Assembly (NCBI RefSeq): GCF_002007645.1
Contig: NZ_CP019791.1
Location: 930,001-994,000, forward strand
Length of the DNA: 64,000 nt
Direction of reading: 5' to 3'
Source: Anaerohalosphaera lusitana
GTDB lineage: Bacteria; Planctomycetota; Phycisphaerae; Sedimentisphaerales; Anaerohalosphaeraceae
Shown: one piece after another, positions 27,066-35,281 of the stretch
How the letters are laid out: each line of letters starts with the position of its first letter
Position numbering within the stretch: the first letter of the stretch is position 1
Translations under genes and position numbers: made by a program
Notes under the pieces: model-generated
Told to the model about the DNA's origin: nothing
Database searches by the model: none
What the model saw: the letters and a program-made list of their open reading frames with translations, nothing else

Positions 27066-27089
27066 TCAGTATCCTTTCGTCTTGTTTGC

Positions 27090-27127
27090 GGCAAAAAAGA
27101 AACCCGAATTGAGCCGAAGCTCGCATC
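27090..27127 (-). terminator. Rho-independent terminator after hcp
   Basis: On the minus strand CCCGATGCGAGC, loop TTCG, then GCTCAATTCGGG, followed by a T-rich run (the A run at 27090-27095 on the plus strand). Confidence 0.85.
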
Positions 27128-27148
27128 GGGCTCTTTGTGAAGGCAGAA

Positions 27149-28801
27149 TTAGCTGAGGCATTCAGCCAGATCGTCCTCGACAGTCGCAACCGGAGCAAGT
27201 CCGAATTGCTCGACGAGTACGTTTAGAACGTTCGGGCCCACGAATGCGGGCAGAGACGGGCCGAGCTTCATATCCTTGATACCCAGGTGGAGCAGGGTCA
27301 GCAGGATCGCGACGGCCTTTTGTTCGTACCAGCTCAGGATCATCGAAAGCGGCAGGTCGTTGACTCCGCAGTCGAATGCTTTGGACAGCGCTACCGCGAT
27401 CTGGATCGCGGAGTATGCATCATTACACTGGCCGCAGTCGAGGATGCGCGGGATGCCTTCGATATCGCCGAATTCCATTTTGTTGAACCGGTACTTGCCG
27501 CATGCCAGGGTGAGGATCACGCAGTCGTCGGGTACCTTTTCTGCGAACTCGGTGTAGTAGTTGCGTCCGGGTTTTGCGCCGTCGCAGCCGCCGATCAGGA
27601 AGAAGTGCTTGATCTTGCCTGCCTTGACTAGGTCGACGACATTTTCGGCGACGCTCATTACGGTGTTGTGTGCGAATCCGATGGGGATGCGTTTTTCGGG
27701 TGCGTCCTCGGTAAAGCCGGGCTGAGCGAGTGCGGCTTCGATGACGGGTGTAAAGTCGTAATCGTCAATATGCTGGACATCCGGCCAGCCGACCAGCCCC
27801 GAAGTAAAGATGCGGTCCTTGTAGCTGTCCTTGGGCTTCTGCAAGCAGTTGGTGGTCATGAGTATTGCGCCGGGGAACTCGTCGAATTCCTTACGCTGAT
27901 CCTGCCATGCACCGCCGTAATTGCCTACGAGGTGGTCGAACTTCTTGAGCTCTGGATAGGCGTTGCAGGGGAGCATTTCGCCGTGGGTGTAGACGTTAAT
28001 TCCCTTGCCCTCGGTCTGCTTTAGAAGCTCGTGCAGGTCCTTGAGGTCATGTCCTGAGACGACGATAGCCTTGCCCTTTACCGGGGTTACACGGCATTGA
28101 GTGGGCTCGGGATTGCCGTAGGTTTTGGTGTTGCCGGCGTCGAGCAGTTCCATCGCACGCAGATTTATTGCACCTGTCTTGAGTGCCATGGCGGTGAGCT
28201 GTTCGACGTCCTGGGGTTCACGGCTGACGTAGTCGAACGCTTCGTGGACGAATGCGTAGACTGCGTCGTCCTGCTGGCCGAGGATCTGTGCGTGGTCCGC
28301 GTAGGCGGAGAGGCCCTTGAGGCCGTAGACGATCAGTTCCTGCAGGCCGGTGACATCATCGCCGTATTCTTTGAGACGGTTCTCGATGGTGACGGATTCG
28401 CCGAGATCGACGAGTGCGTTGAGATCGTTGACCGACTTCCACCAGTCGATGTGCAGGTTGAGATCCTCGGGCTGTTTGCCCTGTTTGCGGCATGCATCTT
28501 CGTACAGATTGCCGATCTTCTGACGGATCTCGGTCGCCTTCTGAAGCAGACGCTGGAAATCGACGGCGTCGAAGTTGACGTTTGTCAGCGTGCTGAAGCA
28601 GGCTTTGATGGTGAATACGTTCGTCTCGTCGTCGGTTACGCCCAACTGCCGCGCTGCATGTGCGTAGCGGGATATTTCCTTAAGTGCGTGCACGGTTAGG
28701 TCCTGAAGCGATGCCACTTCCGGGCCCTTGCCGCAAACGCCGTGAGCGGTACAACCAGAACCTTTGGCTGTCTGTTCACATTGGTAGCAAAACATGTTCA
28801 T
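27149..28801 (-). CDS. hcp: Hydroxylamine reductase / hybrid-cluster protein
   Basis: The 550-residue cytoplasmic Hcp carries a 4Fe-4S cluster and a hybrid Fe-S-O cluster. It reduces hydroxylamine in vitro and nitric oxide under nitrosative stress. The N-terminal cysteines follow C-x2-C-x8-C-x5-C (FCYQCEQTAKGSGCTAHGVC), the class I spacing of strict anaerobes. Hybrid-cluster ligands lie in VSGHDLKDL, TTNCLQ and LACGKYRFN...DCGQCNDAY. ATG 28801 has GGAGG 8 nt upstream. It is the third gene of an operon with an Rrf2 regulator and an HD-domain protein. Confidence 0.97.
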   Translation of the reverse strand: MNMFCYQCEQTAKGSGCTAHGVCGKGPEVASLQDLTVHALKEISRYAHAARQLGVTDDETNVFTIKACFSTLTNVNFDAVDFQRLLQKATEIRQKIGNLYEDACRKQGKQPEDLNLHIDWWKSVNDLNALVDLGESVTIENRLKEYGDDVTGLQELIVYGLKGLSAYADHAQILGQQDDAVYAFVHEAFDYVSREPQDVEQLTAMALKTGAINLRAMELLDAGNTKTYGNPEPTQCRVTPVKGKAIVVSGHDLKDLHELLKQTEGKGINVYTHGEMLPCNAYPELKKFDHLVGNYGGAWQDQRKEFDEFPGAILMTTNCLQKPKDSYKDRIFTSGLVGWPDVQHIDDYDFTPVIEAALAQPGFTEDAPEKRIPIGFAHNTVMSVAENVVDLVKAGKIKHFFLIGGCDGAKPGRNYYTEFAEKVPDDCVILTLACGKYRFNKMEFGDIEGIPRILDCGQCNDAYSAIQIAVALSKAFDCGVNDLPLSMILSWYEQKAVAILLTLLHLGIKDMKLGPSLPAFVGPNVLNVLVEQFGLAPVATVEDDLAECLS

Positions 28802-28831
28802 AGGTTTGACCTCCAATTGAGATTAGCTTAA

Positions 28832-29329
28832 TTAGCTTTTAATAATTCCTGTATAGTTCGCGCGGGCAATACGCTTGCCCGTTTGAGTTCTGAGTATCTG
28901 GTCGAAGTAATCTGTTTCGGTCAGATTTGCATGCGCGGGATATTCCTCGGCGAAGTTGACTATCCTGTCCGCGTCCCAGATGCAATTGAATTCCATCGTA
29001 TTCATGCCCCCTGAATGATGGTTCGCGATGATATCGCAAACGTGCTCGATCGTTTCGTTGTCAATGTCGAGTTCGGTCATGATCTTTCGAGCTACGGGCG
29101 GTCCTTCGATCTGCTGGTACCGTCCTGCAGTACTATTGTAACGGCGTTGGGAGTTGTGTATACCTATGTCGTGCAGGATTGCCGCAATTTTTACAAGCTG
29201 CAGATTTGTCTTTTCCGCGACGGCGATCTGTTCGGCGATTTGCAGCACCTGCAAGGCGTGGCTGATGCGACGCTGGTCGGAGCCGAAGTATGTCTGCATT
29301 TTCTGTTGTACTTGCGCTGGCAGATTCAC
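28832..29329 (-). CDS. HD-domain phosphohydrolase
   Basis: A 165-residue protein with the HD metal motif: RISHALQVLQIAEQI, ILHDIGIH (His-Asp pair), IIANHHSGG and a final WDADRIVNF. HD proteins hydrolyse phosphate esters or nucleotides; the substrate is unknown. It starts with GTG 2 bp after the Rrf2 stop and ends 30 bp before hcp. It is therefore the middle gene of the regulator-HD-hcp operon. Confidence 0.88.
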   Translation of the reverse strand: MNLPAQVQQKMQTYFGSDQRRISHALQVLQIAEQIAVAEKTNLQLVKIAAILHDIGIHNSQRRYNSTAGRYQQIEGPPVARKIMTELDIDNETIEHVCDIIANHHSGGMNTMEFNCIWDADRIVNFAEEYPAHANLTETDYFDQILRTQTGKRIARANYTGIIKS

Positions 29330-29331
29330 TT

Positions 29332-29745
29332 TCAGTTGTCCTCCGGAGCAGCGACATCGGCGAGTGTGGTTTCGGTGAGGTATTGATCCATCTGGGACTG
29401 AAGTTTACCCAGTTTTTTGTGCAGCGGGCACTTTGCGTTGATCGGGCATTGAAAACTTCCGGTCAGGCATTTGTTTATGCTTACCGGCCCCTGAATGGCA
29501 AGTACGACGTCAGCGATGCTTATCTTTTGAGGGTGCTTGCTGAGGCTGAAGCCTCCTTTGGGCCCCATTTTGCTCTTGACGAGTCCTGCGGCCTGTAGCT
29601 TTTGCATCAGTTTTGCTGCCAGTGCGGAAGGTATCTGCTGTTCAGTGCTGATCTGTTTAGTAGATACAGCCTTTCCGCTTTCAAGCTGTGCGAGCATCGC
29701 CATCGCCCGCAGTGCGTAGTCTGTGTCTCTTCTGATGACGTCCAT
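29332..29745 (-). CDS. Rrf2-family [Fe-S] transcriptional regulator
   Basis: A 137-residue winged-helix regulator (RRDTDYALRAMAMLAQLESG, STKQISTEQQIPSALAAKLM, GPKGGFSLSK). Three cysteines in NKCLTGSFQCPINAKCPLH are the usual Fe-S ligands of IscR/NsrR/RsrR-type members. It heads the operon with the HD gene and hcp, so it probably senses nitric oxide, iron or redox state and controls hcp. ATG 29745 fits the ribosome site better than ATG 29754, which abuts AGGA. A palindrome lies just upstream at 29779-29799. Confidence 0.9.
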   Translation of the reverse strand: MDVIRRDTDYALRAMAMLAQLESGKAVSTKQISTEQQIPSALAAKLMQKLQAAGLVKSKMGPKGGFSLSKHPQKISIADVVLAIQGPVSINKCLTGSFQCPINAKCPLHKKLGKLQSQMDQYLTETTLADVAAPEDN

Positions 29746-29778
29746 GATTTTCATTCCTGCAAAAGTTTCATTACTGAA

Positions 29779-29799
29779 GTAGGATTATATTAGTCCTAC
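29779..29799 (-). promoter_or_regulatory. Probable Rrf2/IscR-type operator over the operon promoter
   Basis: A 21-bp palindrome with arms GTAGGA and TCCTAC and the core GACTAATATAATC on the minus strand. It resembles the IscR type 1 pattern GACTRWWWYAGTC with one mismatch. A TTGAAC box (29815-29810) lies 17 bp from TAATAT (29792-29787), so the operator overlaps the -10. This suggests autoregulation. Confidence 0.6.
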
Positions 29800-30127
29800 A
29801 CTGGTGTTGGTTCAAGGGTAAAATAAAAATTTTGCGGGAAAATGGAAAAAGGTCTTTTTGAAAAGATAGGTATAGTAAAAGTTAGGGTTAGTCGGTAAAG
29901 TGAGCGGGCCCGAAATATATGCATTTTCAGGGCGTAAACAGATTTTTGACTTGATAAGTTAGTTTGGACGTAATATGTTAGCTGAGACTAAGTTGGAATT
30001 AATGTTTACGGTCGGTTGAGAAATACTTCAGTTTTTTTGGTTTGAGGTGTAGTTGCTCGGTGATTGTGCCGATCCGCCTATCAGTAATAATGCCGATGGT
30101 TGAGGCCGAAATATGAAAGGAGACATT
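29800..30127. other. Intergenic region before the porin gene
   Basis: 328 bp, A+T rich. It holds the promoter of the Rrf2-hcp operon at its left edge and presumably that of the porin. No gene or firm structure is seen in the rest. Confidence 0.45.
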
Positions 30128-31399
30128 GTGAAGTTAAGCACAAACAAGTTTTTGGATTTAGTCGTGGTCGCAGTTTGCCTGTCGATCGTAACGGGGGCGT
30201 ATGCAGTTGAGGATGGCTTCGGAGAGACACATGCCCAAGAGGTACTCAGTGAGTCTGCCGGCCCGGAATTGAATCTCTTTGAAAGGCCGGGGCTGGAGTT
30301 TGATGTGGGCGTCACGCAGATATATCAGCGGAACGTGCGGGGCGGACTGAGTACGAACAGCGGCAGGGGCGAGTATTCGGGCAGTTTTGATGTTGAGCTG
30401 GCTGGTGATCTTGAGGAGCTTTTTGGATTTGAGGGCTGGCGGTTCTACATGCTCAACGAGGGAAGCTGGACGGACAGCGAAGGGATCGACGCATGGTCGG
30501 TCGGAAGCTGGTTCGGCGTGAATGGTGACGCCGCGGGTGACCGAGCCTGGGATGTCACGGAGCTGTGGTTCGAAAAAGACATCAGTGACGAGCTGGTATT
30601 GAGGTTGGGTAAAATCGATCTGACGGGCGGTTTCGAGTGCAAGGGTTGTCCGGTTTCCTTTGACGGCAATGCCTATGCTAACGATGAGACTTCACAGTTT
30701 CTAAATAACGCGCTGGTCAATAATCCGACGATACCGTTTCCGGATAACGGGCTCGGAGCTGTGCTGCATTACTACGGCGGGGGCATGTGGTACTGGAGCA
30801 TTGGTATAGCTGATGCACAGGCGGATGCACGCGAGACGGGTTTTTCGACGACGTTCCACGAAGAGGACTATTATTTCCTGATCGCCGAAGCGGGTCTGGT
30901 CGGTCATACACATTCCGCGAACGGCGATCTGCTGGGCGCTGCAAGGTTCGGGCTTTGGTACGATCCGCAGGATAAGGAGCGGTTCGACGACGGTGAGACG
31001 CACCGGGATGATCGCGGTTTCTATATCAGTGCGGACCAGAAGGTTTACAATGAAAGTCACGATCAGAGCCAGGGGTTGGGTGTGTTCGGCAGGTATGGTT
31101 ATGCCAGCGGAGAGGTCAACGAGGTTACAAATTTCGTGAGTTTCGGTATGGCGTATACCGGGCTGTTCGAGGGGCGTGACACGGATCGGCTGGGTGTTGG
31201 GTTTGCCAGCGGGACGTTCAGCGACGATGACGCGCAGTTTACGGACGACTATGAGCGTGTGATCGAAGCATACTACAGCATAGACGTTGCGGACTGGATC
31301 AGTGTCAGTCCGAGCGTGCAGTATGTCGCGAATCCAGGCGGAAATGATGTTGCAAGCGATGCGGTTGTTGTAGGACTGAGGACGCAAATGGTGTTCTAA
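30128..31399 (+). CDS. OprB-family carbohydrate-selective porin
   Basis: A 423-residue outer-membrane beta-barrel protein with a signal peptide (residues 1-27, ending GAYAVED). Family stretches include VTELWFEKDISDELVLRLGK, AYTGLFEGRDTDRLGVGF and IEAYYSIDVADWISVSPSVQ, and the C-terminus ends on phenylalanine (GLRTQMVF), as usual for barrels. OprB porins let sugars cross the outer membrane. I prefer GTG 30128 because AAAGGAG lies 5 nt upstream; the ATG at 30113 overlaps that ribosome site. Confidence 0.88.
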   Translation: MKLSTNKFLDLVVVAVCLSIVTGAYAVEDGFGETHAQEVLSESAGPELNLFERPGLEFDVGVTQIYQRNVRGGLSTNSGRGEYSGSFDVELAGDLEELFGFEGWRFYMLNEGSWTDSEGIDAWSVGSWFGVNGDAAGDRAWDVTELWFEKDISDELVLRLGKIDLTGGFECKGCPVSFDGNAYANDETSQFLNNALVNNPTIPFPDNGLGAVLHYYGGGMWYWSIGIADAQADARETGFSTTFHEEDYYFLIAEAGLVGHTHSANGDLLGAARFGLWYDPQDKERFDDGETHRDDRGFYISADQKVYNESHDQSQGLGVFGRYGYASGEVNEVTNFVSFGMAYTGLFEGRDTDRLGVGFASGTFSDDDAQFTDDYERVIEAYYSIDVADWISVSPSVQYVANPGGNDVASDAVVVGLRTQMVF

Positions 31400-31424
31400 A
31401 ACCGCCGGATGCAATGATAATCAG

Positions 31425-31464
31425 TGGGCCGTGTGTTGTTTGAAGCAGCACGCGGTCCATTTTT
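31425..31464 (+). terminator. Terminator after the porin gene
   Basis: A 14-bp stem with three G-U pairs (TGGGCCGTGTGTTG / CAGCACGCGGTCCA) followed by TTTTT. Confidence 0.8.
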
Positions 31465-31552
31465 GTGCGCTTTTGAGGTGGAATTTCTTGTGATTATGGC
31501 GGGGCGGGGTAAAATATGGCTGTGAGATTACTGTTCAATTGAGGTGCTGAGT

Positions 31553-32026
31553 ATGCGTAGGATGGTATTGGTAGTTTTTTGTGTTGTAACGATGCTGTGC
31601 AGTGCCGGCTGCATGGATAAGATACTTGCGTGGAACGAAGATACAACGACCGATCTGCTCGGGCGCAAGGCGGATCTGGTTGCCACGCTTGCGGAGATAG
31701 ATGCGGTGGCGGATCTGAAGAGCGATGACGGCAAGTACAAGGGCTTTATGGTTATTGCCAAAAGGCCCGGTCTGGAGATCCCTGCTCAGGAGCGGCTGAT
31801 AAAACGAGTTTACGAAGAGCTTTATTTTGATGATGCCAAGGGTGATGTGCTGGTTACGCTGGTCGAGAATACGAATTTTTCGCACGAAGCCAAGCGTGAG
31901 ATAATGGTTGGGCTGAACAATATCGAGAGTGAGGAAGAGAAGATCCGTGTGCTCGACGCGGTTCAGTTCAGGCGGATCGGTGTAAATGCCGCGATGGGCG
32001 AGCGAATGGGCGGCGCGGAAGAATAA
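31553..32026 (+). CDS. Putative lipoprotein of unknown function
   Basis: A 157-residue protein with a lipoprotein signal (MRRMVLVVFCVVTMLCSAGC; lipid-bearing cysteine at 20). The mature part is helical and charged, with no known domain. ATG 31553 has GAGG 8 nt upstream. It precedes the SOUL lipoprotein by 69 bp in the same direction and is probably co-transcribed with it. Confidence 0.75.
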   Translation: MRRMVLVVFCVVTMLCSAGCMDKILAWNEDTTTDLLGRKADLVATLAEIDAVADLKSDDGKYKGFMVIAKRPGLEIPAQERLIKRVYEELYFDDAKGDVLVTLVENTNFSHEAKREIMVGLNNIESEEEKIRVLDAVQFRRIGVNAAMGERMGGAEE

Positions 32027-32095
32027 GACAGTTTTGATACAGCATGCGGAGCTGTTAAGAAATAGTGATCACGCTCAATTTGAAAGGGGGCGGCA

Positions 32096-32971
32096 ATGGG
32101 ATTCATTGGTAAAACAACGGGGCTGCTTGGCGGTATTGCGGTTGCATTGGGGCTGGCAGGTTGTGCAGTCAGCCAGCAGACGGCATATACGAATGCCGGC
32201 AGTACGGTGACCAAAGGTGAGGTTATCGAGGAGATCGAGAAGGCTGTCGATGGGGCGGAGGAGCTCAAGGGTGAAGGTGAAACGGGGGCGGCCAGGGACG
32301 AACTGGCGGCTAAGGCCCAGGAGCTCGGAAGTAAGCTGGGCAGCAGCGACGCCGGTTATGTGCTCAGCGAGGCAGCGCGTGAGGAAGTTACGATGTCCGA
32401 CGAGCAGGCGTTTGATTATCTCAAGCGGCGGATGGAAACTGCTGTGGATGCGCTAAAATTTGAGGCGAATGTCTCGGCGGATCTTCCCGAGGGCTGGCCA
32501 GAACCGAGCATGGTGGGGCTTGTACGCCTAAAGAAGTACCCCGTTGTGCGTATGGTAAAGGCTGAAGGTGCGGATCAGGGAGAGACTTTCGGTGTACTGT
32601 TCAGTCATATCAAGGAGCGAGAGATTCCGATGACCGCGCCGGTGCAGATGGATTATGAGGCTGAGGGAGAAGGGATGCGAATGGAGGCGATGTCGTTTTA
32701 CTATCCCAGCGAGGAGGTCGGCACGACCGGGCAGGCGGATCAGGCAGTTGTCTTCGACAGCGAGCCGATGAAGGTTGTTAGTGTTGCTGTGAAGGGCGCT
32801 TACAACAAGGGGACGTATGAGCCTGCTGTTGAGAAGCTCAAGGCATGGCTGGAAGAGCAGGACAAATATGAGGCGGTTGGTGGTGTCCGCGTGCTGGGCT
32901 ATAACGGCCCGTTTACACCCTGGTGGATGAAATACAGCGAGGTGCAAATACCGGTCAGTGAAAAGCGCTAA
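32096..32971 (+). CDS. SOUL heme-binding-family lipoprotein
   Basis: A 291-residue protein with a lipobox (GLAGC, cysteine 23). A helical linker of about 100 residues follows, then a SOUL domain from about 120 to the end. SOUL signatures are clear: IPMTAPVQM, MSFYYPSEE and LGYNGPFTPWWMKYSEVQIP. SOUL proteins bind heme or related tetrapyrroles in some members, but no heme ligand can be fixed here. Envelope anchoring suggests binding outside the cytoplasm. GGGGG lies upstream of the ATG. A bidirectional terminator follows. Confidence 0.88.
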   Translation: MGFIGKTTGLLGGIAVALGLAGCAVSQQTAYTNAGSTVTKGEVIEEIEKAVDGAEELKGEGETGAARDELAAKAQELGSKLGSSDAGYVLSEAAREEVTMSDEQAFDYLKRRMETAVDALKFEANVSADLPEGWPEPSMVGLVRLKKYPVVRMVKAEGADQGETFGVLFSHIKEREIPMTAPVQMDYEAEGEGMRMEAMSFYYPSEEVGTTGQADQAVVFDSEPMKVVSVAVKGAYNKGTYEPAVEKLKAWLEEQDKYEAVGGVRVLGYNGPFTPWWMKYSEVQIPVSEKR

Positions 32972-32985
32972 CCGCTAAAAATAAG

Positions 32986-33037
32986 AAAAAACGCTCCCCA
33001 GCAGGCCGAGGATACGGTCCGGAGAGCGTTTTTTTTG
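32986..33037. terminator. Bidirectional terminator between convergent genes
   Basis: AAAAAACGCTC pairs with GAGCGTTTTTTTT around a G+C-rich loop. T runs exist on both strands, serving the SOUL gene (plus) and the small gene at 33074 (minus). Confidence 0.85.
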
Positions 33038-33073
33038 TTTTTCAAGTTATTCGCCGTTCAGACTGCGATTATG

Positions 33074-33340
33074 CTATTCGGCGATAAATGGCGATTCGGG
33101 CAAGTAGAAGTAATCGTTCAAGACGATCTCTTCGGCGACCTGATTAGGCACGCCTTTGATATTTGTAAGCTCATGAAATCTCTCGGTTCTTTCTTTGGTG
33201 GTGTGTGCCATGTCGTAGAGATGTTCGCGAGTCTTGATCTCGTGGTAGAGGATTGGTTTGCGTTCAAGGATGTCTCTTTGCTCCGGAGGGATGTACTTTC
33301 CCATGTCCTTCTTTGCTTTGCGTTTCTGCTTTGGGCTCAT
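33074..33340 (-). CDS. Small basic protein of unknown function
   Basis: An 88-residue protein with a lysine-rich start (MSPKQKRKAKKDMGKYIPPE) and no membrane segment or known domain (AHTTKERTERFHELTNI, ending YFYLPESPFIAE). It ends just before a good terminator, which supports it as a real gene. Upstream, TTGAGAGGT provides GAGAGG about 5 nt before the ATG. Confidence 0.65.
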   Translation of the reverse strand: MSPKQKRKAKKDMGKYIPPEQRDILERKPILYHEIKTREHLYDMAHTTKERTERFHELTNIKGVPNQVAEEIVLNDYFYLPESPFIAE

Positions 33341-33834
33341 GGTAAACCTCTCAAGAAGATAATAAAGTATTAACTTGTAACGCGTTAGATCAACTTATCT
33401 CTAACCTACCCTAGTTTACGAAATGATCGGGATTTGGTGCAAGATTAAAAGAGATTTTACGATGACAGCTTTCTAAAAGACAGGTACAGCAGGGTTTTTG
33501 GTTGTGTGACACTGATATTAGGGGACGGGGGACGAGGCTCAACGTTGTGTGCGAAGGGATTTTTCTTCACTTCGATCTGTTACATCCTTCTCCGAGCTGC
33601 GTCATAATATACGGAGGGAGGCGGCTGGGCATGATTCCGGCTTGGATGGTACGAAAAATGGCGTGCGGAGGAAGTGAATGCAGATAAAATTGGAGCTTTC
33701 AATCTGTTTTTAGTTGATTTATGCGGTGCGGAGGTTAGGGTAGTGCTAATCAACGCTTTTGCTGTTCGGATTGTTGTTAATTCGAACTGTCGCGGAGAGC
33801 GGAAATTTTGAACGGTTTTTGTGGGAGTATGCAA
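33341..33834. other. Divergent intergenic region
   Basis: 494 bp between the small basic protein and htrA. It must hold promoters for both. The only notable element is a perfect TAACGCGTTA palindrome near 33378-33387. No gene is seen. Confidence 0.45.
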
Positions 33835-35223
33835 ATGGTGAAGAGGATTCTGTTGGTTCTCGTTTCTGGGGTGATTCTTGCGGGGCTGAGCGGCTGTAAT
33901 AAGCCTGCGACAGTGAATAAGGTTATCGAGGATGAACCTGAACGGCTGCTGGATTTCCGCAAGATAGTGCAGCAGGCCAAGGATGAAGTTTTTCCGACTG
34001 TGGTCTATATCAAATGTATCCGTGAGGACCATACGCAGGGTAAGAAGATGTCGCAGGAGGTGGGCGGCAGCGGTGTGATCATCTCGGTGGATGGTGAGGT
34101 GCTGACTAACTGGCACGTGGTGGACAAGGCGCTGGAAGTGCGGTGTCTGCTGTATGACGGCCGGGCTATGGATGCGGAGGTGCTGGGAACGGACAAGGAT
34201 GCGGACCTGGCGCTTTTGAAGCTGGACAAGGGTGAAGATGAACAGGTACCGTTTGCGAATGTCGGCGATTCGTCGAAGCTGCGCGAGGGCGATTTCGTGA
34301 TGGCAATGGGGGCGCCGCTGGGTCTTAGCAGGTCGGTCTCGATCGGGATCATATCATGTACGGACCGGTATCTGCCCGACGACAGTCAGTACAGCGTGTG
34401 GCTGCAGACTGATGCATCGATCAGCCCGGGCAACAGCGGCGGGCCGTTGGTGAATACCGATGGTGAAGTCGTCGGGATCAATACTCTGGGTGTGATATTC
34501 GGCGGGGACATGGGTTTTTCGATACCGAGCAACACGGTGAAAATGCTGGTGCCTCAGCTTCGCGAGCACGGCGAGGTGAAATGGAGCTGGCTGGGTCTGC
34601 AGCTTCAGGCGCTGCGAGATTTCGAGAAGGATATTTATTTCGACGGTGACCAGGGCGTTATCGTTGCTGAGACCGACCCCGAGAGCCCGGCAAGGCGAGC
34701 GGGTCTGCAGCCGCGGGACAGGATCATGAGCATCGCGGGGCGTGACGTCCGCTGTCTTACGCAGGAGGATCTGCCGGCGATACGCAGAACTATCGGCATG
34801 CTGGAAAAGGGCGAGATCGTGACGCTTCAGTACAGCAGGGGCGGTGAAATCAGGACCGTGGAGCTCAAGCCGACCGATAAGGGCGCGGTCGAGGGTGAGG
34901 AGCTGGACTGCCCTCGATGGGACATGACGGTCAAAGAGATCAACCGGTTTGACAAGCCTGATCTGTACTTCTACCGGAACGAGGGCGTTTTCATTTACGG
35001 TGTGAAGTATCCGGGCAATGCCAGGGATGCCGGTCTGCGTGAGAATGACATTATTTTGAAGATCGACGGCGAGAAGGTCAAGACGCTCGACGATGTCAGC
35101 AGGATACGCAAGGAGCTTGTGGACAAGGTTGACGAAAAGTCGAAAGTAGTCGTGAGTGTTCTGCGCAAGGGGCTGCTGCGGCAGTGCGTTCTTGATTATT
35201 CGCGGGACTACGAGAAGGAATAG
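33835..35223 (+). CDS. HtrA/DegP-type serine protease, membrane lipoprotein
   Basis: Envelope quality-control protease of 462 residues. A lipoprotein signal (VLVSGVILAGLSGC) is followed by a trypsin-like S1C domain with His94 (NWHVVD), Asp124 (DADLALLKL) and Ser201 (SPGNSGGPL), so it should be active. Two PDZ domains follow (about 255-340 and 365-445). ATG 33835 has GGGAG 7 nt upstream; ATG 33829 also fits. The next gene, 58 bp downstream, is a PDZ protein with related architecture and no catalytic serine, so the two may work as a pair. Confidence 0.93.
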   Translation: MVKRILLVLVSGVILAGLSGCNKPATVNKVIEDEPERLLDFRKIVQQAKDEVFPTVVYIKCIREDHTQGKKMSQEVGGSGVIISVDGEVLTNWHVVDKALEVRCLLYDGRAMDAEVLGTDKDADLALLKLDKGEDEQVPFANVGDSSKLREGDFVMAMGAPLGLSRSVSIGIISCTDRYLPDDSQYSVWLQTDASISPGNSGGPLVNTDGEVVGINTLGVIFGGDMGFSIPSNTVKMLVPQLREHGEVKWSWLGLQLQALRDFEKDIYFDGDQGVIVAETDPESPARRAGLQPRDRIMSIAGRDVRCLTQEDLPAIRRTIGMLEKGEIVTLQYSRGGEIRTVELKPTDKGAVEGEELDCPRWDMTVKEINRFDKPDLYFYRNEGVFIYGVKYPGNARDAGLRENDIILKIDGEKVKTLDDVSRIRKELVDKVDEKSKVVVSVLRKGLLRQCVLDYSRDYEKE

Positions 35224-35281
35224 AGTTGAGTTTTAAAGCAGCGTCAAATGATAAATTGATTGCAAATTCAAGGAGAATGCG

